64,000 nucleotides of DNA from Rhodobacterales bacterium 52_120_T64 (GTDB taxonomy: Bacteria; Pseudomonadota; Alphaproteobacteria; Rhodobacterales; Rhodobacteraceae). Positions 57,104 through 64,000 of the stretch are shown here, in pieces. The stretch spans positions 248,001-312,000 of the forward strand of contig MABA01000024.1 of assembly GCA_002162875.1 (NCBI GenBank), read 5' to 3'. Positions within the stretch are counted from its first letter, which is position 1, and each line of letters opens with the position of its first letter. A model generated the notes under the pieces. The model was given only the letters and a program-made list of their open reading frames with translations, made no database searches and had not been told where the DNA came from. A program made the position numbers and the translations under genes.

Positions 57104-59505
57104 AATTCACACTCTCCTGGCTTAAAACCCACCTCGATACCGAGGCTACGCTCGACGAGATTACTTATGCCCTGACCGACCTCGGTCTGGAGGTTGAGGG
57201 GGTTGAGAACCCTGCCGATAGCTTGGGTGATTTCCGCCTTTGTCGCGTGATCGAGGCTGTCCAGCACCCCAACGCCGACCGCTTGCGTCTGTGCCGCGTC
57301 GAAACCTATCCCGATGGCCCCGATGGCAAAACGGTCGAGGTTCAGGTCGTCTGCGGCGCCCCGAACGCACGGACCGGCTTGGTTGGCGTATTCGCCCCCG
57401 TGGGTTCGTATGTGCCCGGCATTGATATGACCCTGAAACCCGGCGTTATTCGTGACGTTGAAAGCCACGGCATGCTGTGTTCCGAACGCGAGCTGATGGT
57501 TTCGGACGAGCATGACGGCATTATCGACCTGCCCGAAGACGCCCCGCTGGGTGCGCGGTTCATCGACTACACCGAACGCAACGACCCTGTGATCGACATC
57601 GCGATCACCCCAAACCGCCCCGACGCGCTGGGCATTCGTGGCATTGCCCGCGATTTGGCAGCACGTGGTTTGGGTACGTTGAAGCCTGCGCCTGTTGAAA
57701 CAATTGAGGGTAGTTTCGCATCCCCGATCAACGTTTCGATTGACGCGGATGTTCAGGAAAAAGGTTGTCCGGTATTCTATGGCCGCACAATCAAAGGCGT
57801 GAAAAATGGGCCGAGCCCGCAATGGCTGCAAGACCAAATCCGTGCGATTGGTTTGCGCCCGATCTCGGCGCTGGTGGATATCACCAACTTCATGACCTAT
57901 GACCGCAACCGCCCGCTGCACGTGTTCGATGTGGCCAAGGTGAACGGCGACCTGCGTGTGCATTTCGCTGCTGGTGGCGAGAGCCTGACGGCGCTGGATG
58001 ATAAGGACTACACGCTGGACGCTGGCATGATGGCAATCAGTGATGCTAACGGTGTTGAAAGCATCGCGGGTATCATGGGCGGTGTGGCGTCGGGTTGTAC
58101 CGAGGAGACCACCGATGTGTTTCTTGAAAGCGCCTATTGGGACCCAATCACGATTGCGATGACGGGTCGTAAGCTAAAAATTAACTCCGATGCGCGATAC
58201 AGGTTTGAACGCGGCGTTGATCCGGCGTTTACGGGTGAGGGTCTGGAACTGGCCACGCAGATGATCCTTGATCTTTGTGGTGGCGAGGCTTCTAATATTG
58301 TGGTTGCGGGTGAAACGCCTGACACTAGCCGGACTTATACGCTGGACCCAGCGAGGGTGATAAGCCTTGTTGGAATGGATATTCCGCAAGACGAACAGGT
58401 GCGGATTTTGACGGACCTCGGTTTTGTCGTTGGTGATGATCTCGAGGTTTCAATCCCAAGCTGGCGCCCTGATGTGCAAGGCGAGGCTGATTTGATTGAA
58501 GAAATCGCCCGTGTAGCATCCTTGACCAAACTGGTCGGGGTTCCGATGCCGCGTCCATCCACTGGTGTATTGAAGGCGGTTCTAACGCCCATGCAAAAAC
58601 GCCAAGGCATGGTTCGTCGCACAATTGCGACGCTGGGGTACAATGAATGCGTGACCTATAGTTTCATCGACAAAGCTTCGGCTGAATTATTCGGCGGAGG
58701 GTCTGATGGCGTGATGCTGGGCAATCCGATATCGTCCGAGATGAGCCACATGCGCCCGACCTTGTTGCCAAGCCTGCTGCAGGCGGCGGCGAAGAACCAA
58801 GCACGTGGTTTTGCGGATTTGGCGTTGTTCGAAGTTGGACAGGGATTTGAAGGCGGCGAGCCTGAAGACCAAAAGGTGCTTGCTTGCGGTGTACGTATCG
58901 GCCAGACAGCCCCGCGCAATGCTTTTGGCACCTCGCGTGCAGTTGATCTGTACGATGCCAAGGCCGATGCTGAAGCCGCACTGGCCGCAATCGGTGCACC
59001 GGTTGATCGTTTGATGGTAATGCGGAACGCGCCAGATTGGTACCACCCGGGCCGCTCGGCGGTGCTAAGCCTCGGGCCGAAAAACCCGCTGGCTGTGTTT
59101 GGCGAGTTACATCCGAAGGTATTGGCTGCGATGGACGTGAAAGGTCCGGCCGTGGCTTTTACACTGTTCCTTGAAAACGCACCGTTCCCGAAAGCCAAAA
59201 CGAAAACTCGGCCTGCGTTGGTGGCCTCTGATTTCCAAGCGGTAGAACGGGATTTCGCGTTTGTTGTTGATGCAGAGGTTCAAGTCGAGACTTTGTTGAA
59301 GGCTGCAAACGGGGCTCATAAGAAGCTGATCGATGCGGTCAACCTGTTTGATGTGTTCCACATGGAAGACAACAAGAAATCCGTAGCGATTTCGGTGCGT
59401 ATTCAGCCGACCGCGGGTACCTTGACGGACAAAGAGATCGATGTGATTTCCGCACAGGTTATTGCCAAAGTAACAAAAGCCACCGGCGGTGTATTGAGAG
59501 GATAA
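57100..59505 (+). CDS. pheT: phenylalanine--tRNA ligase beta subunit
   Basis: This is the structural and editing subunit of PheRS. It is 801 residues, the normal size. It starts M-K-F-T-L-S-W-L-K, the family N-terminus, at 57100 rather than 23 codons upstream. It contains the EMAP/tRNA-binding domain (about residues 40-150), B3/B4 editing, B5 and the C-terminal anticodon-binding FDX-ACB domain (last 90 residues, with V-E-R-D-F-A-F-V). Four-base overlap with the upstream gene. Confidence 0.96.
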   Translation: MKFTLSWLKTHLDTEATLDEITYALTDLGLEVEGVENPADSLGDFRLCRVIEAVQHPNADRLRLCRVETYPDGPDGKTVEVQVVCGAPNARTGLVGVFAPVGSYVPGIDMTLKPGVIRDVESHGMLCSERELMVSDEHDGIIDLPEDAPLGARFIDYTERNDPVIDIAITPNRPDALGIRGIARDLAARGLGTLKPAPVETIEGSFASPINVSIDADVQEKGCPVFYGRTIKGVKNGPSPQWLQDQIRAIGLRPISALVDITNFMTYDRNRPLHVFDVAKVNGDLRVHFAAGGESLTALDDKDYTLDAGMMAISDANGVESIAGIMGGVASGCTEETTDVFLESAYWDPITIAMTGRKLKINSDARYRFERGVDPAFTGEGLELATQMILDLCGGEASNIVVAGETPDTSRTYTLDPARVISLVGMDIPQDEQVRILTDLGFVVGDDLEVSIPSWRPDVQGEADLIEEIARVASLTKLVGVPMPRPSTGVLKAVLTPMQKRQGMVRRTIATLGYNECVTYSFIDKASAELFGGGSDGVMLGNPISSEMSHMRPTLLPSLLQAAAKNQARGFADLALFEVGQGFEGGEPEDQKVLACGVRIGQTAPRNAFGTSRAVDLYDAKADAEAALAAIGAPVDRLMVMRNAPDWYHPGRSAVLSLGPKNPLAVFGELHPKVLAAMDVKGPAVAFTLFLENAPFPKAKTKTRPALVASDFQAVERDFAFVVDAEVQVETLLKAANGAHKKLIDAVNLFDVFHMEDNKKSVAISVRIQPTAGTLTDKEIDVISAQVIAKVTKATGGVLRG

Positions 59506-59508
59506 GCT

Positions 59509-59964
59509 ATGACGTTGAAAGTATATCTATCGGGTGAAATTCACACGAATTGGCGGCAAGAGATCATGGATGGCGTGGCGAAGGCTGGCCTTGATGTGCA
59601 GTTTTCTGCGCCGGTTACGGATCACGGAGCATCCGACGACTGCGGAGCTGCGATTATGGGTGCAGAGGAAAACAAGTTTTGGCATGACCGCAAGGGCGCG
59701 CAGTTGAACGCTATTCGCACCCGTAAAGGGATTGCGGACGCGGATGTGGTTGTTGTGCGATTTGGCGATAAATACAAGCAGTGGAACGCGGCCTTTGATG
59801 CGGGCGTGGCCTCTGCATTGGGAAAATCGTTGATCGTTTTGCATGGCCCTGCGCATCAACATCCGTTGAAGGAAGTTGATGCGGCAGCGTTGGCAGTAGC
59901 CGAGCATCCGGCTCAAGTTGTGCAAATGCTGATTTACGTATTGAACGGAGCGCTGCCGGAATAA
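59509..59964 (+). CDS. ytoQ: YtoQ family protein
   Basis: A 151-residue protein of the YtoQ family, related in fold to nucleoside 2-deoxyribosyltransferases. Marks are V-Y-L-S-G-E-I-H-T-N-W-R, D-C-G-A-A-I-M-G and R-F-G-D-K-Y-K-Q-W-N-A-A-F-D-A-G. The activity of YtoQ proteins is not established. It starts three bases after pheT and may be read from the pheST transcript. Confidence 0.87.
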   Translation: MTLKVYLSGEIHTNWRQEIMDGVAKAGLDVQFSAPVTDHGASDDCGAAIMGAEENKFWHDRKGAQLNAIRTRKGIADADVVVVRFGDKYKQWNAAFDAGVASALGKSLIVLHGPAHQHPLKEVDAAALAVAEHPAQVVQMLIYVLNGALPE

Positions 59965-59982
59965 CCGGAGCGCTCCGTATTC
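59959..59982. terminator. imperfect palindrome between ytoQ and the glutathione transferase gene
   Basis: CGGAGC/GCTCCG, extended by GAATA/TATTC around a one-base bulge, lies exactly between two convergent genes. It may end transcription from both sides, but there is no clear T run. Confidence 0.35.
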
Positions 59983-60687
59983 TTAGTTCCGTGGTGGCAT
60001 GTTAATGCCAATCTGCGAAGCAGGCCGTGCTTCGCAGCGCTTGCACCATTCACGAATATTAGGGAAATCATCTGTGCCGATCAGATCACCGGCGTCGTAG
60101 AACCCGTCAACAGTGCGAACCCATGGCCAAAGGGCGAGGTCGGCAATCGTGTATTCATTACCGACAAAATATTCGCGTCCTTCTAGGCGGGCCTCCAAGA
60201 CTTTAAACAAACGAATTGCTTCGGTTACGTAGCGGTCGCGGGGGCGCTTGTCTTCGAACGTGGCGCCCGCGAATTTGTGGAAAAACCCGAGTTGACCAAG
60301 CATGGGGCCGACGCCGCCCATTTGAAACATCAACCATTGGGTGACCTCCCATTTTCCGCGTGCAGTAGCTGGCATAAGTTTGCCGGATTTTTCGGCTAGA
60401 TACAGCAGGATCGCACCGCTTTCGAAGACCGCTATTGGTTCGCCATCAGGTCCGTTAGGGTCGAGGATTGCCGGTATCTTGTTGTTTGGGCTAAGGGAAA
60501 TGAATTCGGGGGTCATCTGATCGCCCGTCGCGAAGGACACGAGGTGCGGCTCATAAGGCAGGCCCATTTCTTCTAGCGCTGCTGACACTTTAATGCCGTT
60601 TGGTGTTGGCAGAGAGTACAATTGAATGCGGTCTGGATGTTCTGCGGGCCAGCGTTTGGTGATAGGGAATTGTGAAAGATCAGCCAT
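59983..60687 (-). CDS. glutathione S-transferase family protein
   Basis: A 234-residue GST. The thioredoxin-like N-terminal domain has T-P-N-G-I-K-V-S-A-A-L-E-E, N-K-I-P-A-I-L-D-P and the glutathione contact V-F-E-S-G-A-I-L-L-Y-L-A-E. The all-helical C-terminal domain has Y-T-I-A-D-L-A-L-W-P-W. It resembles the YfcG/nu-class disulfide reductases, but the activity is not fixed by sequence. Confidence 0.9.
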   Translation of the reverse strand: MADLSQFPITKRWPAEHPDRIQLYSLPTPNGIKVSAALEEMGLPYEPHLVSFATGDQMTPEFISLSPNNKIPAILDPNGPDGEPIAVFESGAILLYLAEKSGKLMPATARGKWEVTQWLMFQMGGVGPMLGQLGFFHKFAGATFEDKRPRDRYVTEAIRLFKVLEARLEGREYFVGNEYTIADLALWPWVRTVDGFYDAGDLIGTDDFPNIREWCKRCEARPASQIGINMPPRN

Positions 60688-60867
60688 TGTGAATGGTTCC
60701 TGTACATTGTCGTTACCAGATCAAAGTAGGTACCCATTTCGGGTATTTCAATTCGCGTCGCGGGAAATAAGTCTTTTTGAAAAATGGAAGTATTTGTCGC
60801 GAAACGATTTGCCGGAAATAGGCCTCTATCTGCAGCGTTCGAACACTGAAATCATTTTAAAAGAGAT

Positions 60868-61293
60868 ATGATGTTAAATGAATTTAAGGACTTTATTGTC
60901 AAGGGAAATGTCATGGATATGGCCGTTCGTATCATCATCGAGGTCGCATTTACCGCTATTGTTAAATCGATGGTTGCCGATCTAATTAACCCTCTTATCA
61001 GCCTATTTACCCGCGGGATAGATTTTATAAACTTGTTCGTTGTTTTGGGGGAGGGCGAATTCGCGACATTGGCCGGAGCACAAGTGGCAGGGATTGCGAC
61101 GTTCGCCTACCGCTCGTTCATGATGGCCGGGATCAATTTTGTGATCATCGCGTTCGTGGTTTTCATGTTGGTGAAGGGCGTCAAGAAAGCCAAAGACGCT
61201 GCCGAGATTGAGCCAGCGGCGACACCAGCGCCGAAAGGGCCAACTCAGGAAGATTTGTTAGTCGAAATTCGGGATTTGTTAGCAAAAAGTTAA
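60868..61293 (+). CDS. mscL: large-conductance mechanosensitive channel MscL, atypical pore helix
   Basis: MscL is a pentameric inner-membrane pore opened by membrane tension in osmotic downshock. It is 141 residues, the normal length. Conserved parts are G-N-V-M-D-M-A-V at the start of TM1, [16 protein letters not shown], and the C-terminal helix [11 protein letters not shown]. The pore helix is odd: Arg21 and Glu25 stand where E. coli has Gly22 and Gly26, and Arg replaces the first Gly of the G-G-I-D-F turn. A modified gating phenotype, or loss of channel function, is possible. Confidence 0.88.
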   Translation: MMLNEFKDFIVKGNVMDMAVRIIIEVAFTAIVKSMVADLINPLISLFTRGIDFINLFVVLGEGEFATLAGAQVAGIATFAYRSFMMAGINFVIIAFVVFMLVKGVKKAKDAAEIEPAATPAPKGPTQEDLLVEIRDLLAKS

Positions 61294-61312
61294 CATCAAA
61301 ATATTTGGAGTA

Positions 61313-61340
61313 CGGCCCGCCAGCACAATCTGCCGGGCCG
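61313..61340 (+). terminator. bidirectional terminator between mscL and ald
   Basis: CGGCCCGCCAG (61313-61323) and CTGCCGGGCCG (61330-61340) pair with one mismatch around a six-base loop. On the mscL strand a T-rich stretch follows (CTTGATTTAGATTTTT). The genes converge, so it probably serves both. Confidence 0.6.
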
Positions 61341-61346
61341 CTTGAT

Positions 61347-62465
61347 TTAGATTTTTAGTGCTTCGTCAGTGGAGATATAATCGAGCCCAAGCGCTTCGCC
61401 AACGGCGGCATATGTCAATTTACCTGCGTGCGTGTTGAGGCCGTTCATCAAATGAGGGTCTGCAGCACAAGCTTCTTTCCAACCTTTGTTTGCCAAAGCA
61501 ATCATGAATGGCATTGTGGCGTTGCCCAATGCGATTGTCGATGTGCGTGCAACGGCGCCCGGCATGTTGGCCACGCAGTAGTGCATAATGCCGTCAACTT
61601 CATAGATTGGATCATCGTGTGTTGTCGCGTGAGACGTCTCGAAACAACCGCCTTGGTCTATAGCAACGTCGACAATTGCAGCGCCCGGCTTCATTGTCGA
61701 AAGCATCGCGCGCGTAACCAACTTAGGTGCAGCAGCGCCCGGTATAAGAACTGCGCCGATTACCATATCGGATTCAGCCACTAATTCCGCAGTGTTACCT
61801 TTGGAGGCGTAACGGGTTTTGAAAACACCGCCGTATGTGTCATCCAGATAGCGCATGCGTGCAATGGACATGTCCAGAACTGTTACGTCTGCGCCCATGC
61901 CAGCAGCGATTTTGGCTGCGTGTGTACCAACGACGCCGCCGCCGATAACTGTGACTTTAGCCGGTGCAACACCTGGAACGCCGCCCATAAGGATGCCGCG
62001 TCCGCCGTTTACTTTTTGCAATGTCCAGCTGCCAACCTGTGGTGCCAAACGGCCTGCGACTTCAGACATAGGGGCCAACAGTGGCAGCCCGCCCATGCGG
62101 TCTGTTACGGTTTCGTAAGCGATGGCGGTAACGCCGCTTGCCAACAGATCAGCCGTTTGTTCAGCGTCTGGAGCGAGGTGCAAGTATGTGAACAGGATCT
62201 GGTCTTTGCGAAGCTGTGCGCGCTCAGCTGGTTGTGGTTCTTTAACTTTTACAACCATTTCAGCAGTTGCGAAGATTTCGGCAGCGGTATCAATGATACG
62301 TGCGCCAACCGCTACGTATTCCTCGTCTGGGAAACCGGCACCAGCGCCTGCGCCTTTTTGAATGATCACGTCGTGGCCGTTTGCTACGGCCTCGTGAGCG
62401 GCGGCGGGGGTGATCCCTACGCGATATTCTTGATTTTTGATTTCTGATGGGCAACCGATAAGCAT
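61347..62465 (-). CDS. ald: alanine dehydrogenase
   Basis: It interconverts L-alanine with pyruvate and ammonia using NAD. It is 372 residues, the standard length. It starts M-L-I-G-C-P-S-E-I-K-N-Q-E-Y-R-V-G-I-T-P, with GAGG upstream of 62465; the frame continues upstream without similarity. The active-site His lies in Y-L-H-L-A-P-D near residues 93-99. The NAD loop is V-I-G-G-G-V-V-G-T. It is divergent from an Lrp-type regulator gene, which likely controls it. Confidence 0.96.
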   Translation of the reverse strand: MLIGCPSEIKNQEYRVGITPAAAHEAVANGHDVIIQKGAGAGAGFPDEEYVAVGARIIDTAAEIFATAEMVVKVKEPQPAERAQLRKDQILFTYLHLAPDAEQTADLLASGVTAIAYETVTDRMGGLPLLAPMSEVAGRLAPQVGSWTLQKVNGGRGILMGGVPGVAPAKVTVIGGGVVGTHAAKIAAGMGADVTVLDMSIARMRYLDDTYGGVFKTRYASKGNTAELVAESDMVIGAVLIPGAAAPKLVTRAMLSTMKPGAAIVDVAIDQGGCFETSHATTHDDPIYEVDGIMHYCVANMPGAVARTSTIALGNATMPFMIALANKGWKEACAADPHLMNGLNTHAGKLTYAAVGEALGLDYISTDEALKI

Positions 62466-62607
62466 GATGACCTCGTTTTGTTGGAAGTTGAATTGATTCG
62501 ACATTTGGGGGAAGTCGCGCGCAATTGCTTTGCAAATACACACTAGTCATGACCTGATTTTTCGAATAAACGTGCGTAAATTGTGAAAATATTGGTGGAT
62601 TTGTGCA
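62466..62607. promoter_or_regulatory. divergent ald / lrp promoter region
   Basis: A 142-base AT-rich intergenic region separates ald from its presumed Lrp-type regulator. Lrp dimers usually bind several degenerate sites in such regions. No individual box could be assigned with confidence. Confidence 0.45.
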
Positions 62608-63069
62608 ATGAGTCGAATGGATGCGCTCGATATTAAGATTCTCGAATCTTTACAACGCAAGGGGCGGATGTCTAATGCGGAAATGGCGGAAAAGGTAAAT
62701 CTGTCACCTTCAGCCTGTCACCGCCGGATTCAGAGGTTGGAGGACGACGGGGTTATTCGTGAATATGTGGCTTTGTTGAACGCGCGCGCGGTAGACAAGC
62801 CTTCCACGATTTTTGTGGAAATTACATTGTCAGGGCAGGCGGATGAGTTGCTAGACGCGTTTGAGCGTCAGGTGGCGTTGGTGCCCGATGTGCTGGAGTG
62901 TCATCTAATGGCTGGATCCGCGGACTATATGTTGAAAGTGGTTGCACGCGACACGGATGATTTCGCCCGCATTCACCGGCAGTATCTTGCTAGATTGCCT
63001 GGAGTCGCGCAGATGCAATCCAGCTTTGCACTGCGGACCGTGTTCAAGACGACTGCAATTTCACTTTAG
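62608..63069 (+). CDS. Lrp/AsnC family transcriptional regulator
   Basis: A 153-residue feast/famine regulator. The N-terminal winged HTH is D-A-L-D-I-K-I-L-E-S-L-Q-R-K-G-R-M-S-N-A-E-M-A, then S-P-S-A-C-H-R-R-I-Q-R-L-E-D-D-G-V-I. The C-terminal RAM domain has V-L-E-C-H-L-M-A-G-S-A-D-Y-M-L-K-V. Placement opposite ald is the arrangement of ald-activating Lrp proteins that sense alanine. Its stop overlaps the convergent azlD end by four bases. Confidence 0.92.
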   Translation: MSRMDALDIKILESLQRKGRMSNAEMAEKVNLSPSACHRRIQRLEDDGVIREYVALLNARAVDKPSTIFVEITLSGQADELLDAFERQVALVPDVLECHLMAGSADYMLKVVARDTDDFARIHRQYLARLPGVAQMQSSFALRTVFKTTAISL

Positions 63070-63389
63070 CCAAGCAAATATAGCATCAAGTACAACATCC
63101 CCATGCCCCCGAATATCGCGCCTAGAACGCTGCGAAAAATGCCGCCGATCAACAGGGCCGTTGTCGCCGCGATTAGACGCGCCGGATCAGGGTCGCCGCC
63201 GGTTGCTTCGGGCCAAACCGTCAGCGGCGCGATTAGACCCGGCATTACAGCGGCGGGCACGTAACGAAGGTGGCGCGTTAACCATTCAGGCAATTCGCGA
63301 TCACCGACAAATCCGATAAAAGAATAGCGGATTATATATGTTCCGATGCCAAGCATAATAACGGTAAGCCAAATATCCAAGTCGGTCAT
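63066..63389 (-). CDS. azlD: AzlD-family branched-chain amino acid exporter subunit
   Basis: A 107-residue protein with four hydrophobic helices, matching AzlD (L-T-V-I-M-L-G-I-G-T-Y-I-I-R-Y-S-F). AzlD works with AzlC as a small-subunit partner in branched-chain amino acid export. It overlaps azlC by four bases (ATGA). Confidence 0.87.
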   Translation of the reverse strand: MTDLDIWLTVIMLGIGTYIIRYSFIGFVGDRELPEWLTRHLRYVPAAVMPGLIAPLTVWPEATGGDPDPARLIAATTALLIGGIFRSVLGAIFGGMGMLYLMLYLLG

Positions 63390-64000
63390 TTCGAGACCCC
63401 CATCCTGCGTTCAATCTCGGCGCCTGTGATCATCGCACTTATTGCAGCAATGATTAACCAAAGGTTATATGGCATCCACACCAACGCCAGCGAAACCACC
63501 ACAGATACAATCGCCGCCCCGAGATGTGGAATACTTCGTAAGCTTGGCGCAACTAACGCGATAAACATTACCGGCACAGCAAAATCGAGGGCGACTTCTT
63601 CTGGAATCGTGGACCCCAGGATGACACCGACGTATGTAGAAGCATACCAAAGCGGAAAGATCAGCGTAGCGGTTCCAAAGAAATAGGCCAACTTTTCATT
63701 ACTTGTCAGGTCCGGTTTTCGATCCATTTCCAGTATCGATACGCCGTAGGTTTGGTCGATCAGGAAATACGCAGCAATTGCGCGGTGCCATTTTTGGGTT
63801 TTACCGATATGCGGCGCGAGCGACGCAGAATACATTGCCATTCTCATGTTCACGGCGATGCCCGTAAGGGCCGCAATATAGAAAGGTGCGCCGTCGCTAA
63901 GCACCTGAACCGATGAGAATTGGGAGGCACCCGCCACCACAACCATTGTCATGGCCATAGTTTGCAAAACGTCGAAACCTGCCTCGGTGGCGACGACGCC
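63386..64000 (-). CDS. azlC: AzlC-family permease, 5' end beyond the window
   Basis: The open frame runs off the right edge with no stop. The visible 204 codons cover most of AzlC: G-V-V-A-T-E-A-G-F, M-V-V-V-A-G-A-S-Q-F-S-S-V-Q and D-Q-T-Y-G-V-S are family marks. About five to seven helices are visible. The true start lies outside. A Met inside the window at about 63967 would cut off the first helix, so it is not the start. Confidence 0.88.
   Translation of the reverse strand, partial: GVVATEAGFDVLQTMAMTMVVVAGASQFSSVQVLSDGAPFYIAALTGIAVNMRMAMYSASLAPHIGKTQKWHRAIAAYFLIDQTYGVSILEMDRKPDLTSNEKLAYFFGTATLIFPLWYASTYVGVILGSTIPEEVALDFAVPVMFIALVAPSLRSIPHLGAAIVSVVVSLALVWMPYNLWLIIAAISAMITGAEIERRMGVSK

Overview
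This 64 kb window is a chromosomal segment of an alphaproteobacterium, most likely a marine Rhodobacteraceae (Roseobacter-group) species of moderate GC. The evidence is the gene content and order: atpHAGDC without the F0 genes, hisC-tyrA, XerC-DUF484, DUF2125, YcjX/YcjF, DUF1244 with N-formylglutamate amidohydrolase, an ExbB/OmpA-coiled-coil pair, and ald divergent from an Lrp gene. No rRNA, tRNA, CRISPR array, intact insertion sequence or prophage was seen. Many starts were moved inward from the longest open frame because a good Shine-Dalgarno or the family's usual N-terminus supports an internal ATG.

Layout. 0-2.1 kb: a small pilin-like protein, an lldD-type dehydrogenase, and a degenerate second copy of the lldD 3' end that brackets an orphan membrane-protein gene. 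2.3-8.7 kb: HAD hydrolase, DUF1059, trpA, ychF, a quinone-oxidoreductase-like MDR protein, a secreted beta-propeller/RTX protein and truA. 8.8-17.9 kb: ycjX-ycjF, a giant DUF2339 membrane protein, a 55-residue membrane protein coupled to a truncated haemoglobin, and ileS. 17.9-19.26 kb is an AT-rich accessory patch: a divergent XRE regulator / LRAT-like protein pair around a palindromic operator, then a gene-poor stretch with two long inverted repeats and a GC-rich structured block. 19.3-27.6 kb: EamA transporter, xerC, DUF484, fructose-6-phosphate aldolase, priA, hisC-tyrA and an extensin-like lipoprotein.

27.7-38.2 kb is an envelope region. It holds a PstS-like protein fused to an OmpA peptidoglycan-binding domain, a secreted rhodanese, a LysM protein, DUF2125, a ChaC-like protein, a LysM-fused solute-binding protein, SPFH/NfeD, and an ExbB-like channel with a coiled-coil OmpA partner. 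38.3-42.4 kb: clpA, gloB and a methyltransferase. 42.7-47.6 kb: the F1 ATP synthase operon, closed by a clear intrinsic terminator. 47.7-54.6 kb: an H-type lectin protein, prs, threonine aldolase, YcgN, an orphan ZnuA-like protein with DUF1244 and N-formylglutamate amidohydrolase, and pyruvate kinase. 54.7-59.5 kb: rpmI-rplT, then pheS and pheT split by an AT-rich membrane-protein gene. 59.5-64 kb: ytoQ, a glutathione transferase, an MscL with charged residues at two pore glycines, ald/lrp, and azlD-azlC running off the right edge.

Most of the window is ordinary core metabolism and information processing. The most unusual items are the XRE/LRAT pair, the gene inserted between pheS and pheT, the MscL pore substitutions, the lldD remnant, and the two fusions of solute-binding domains to wall-binding domains. 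None can be proven to be a new system from sequence alone.
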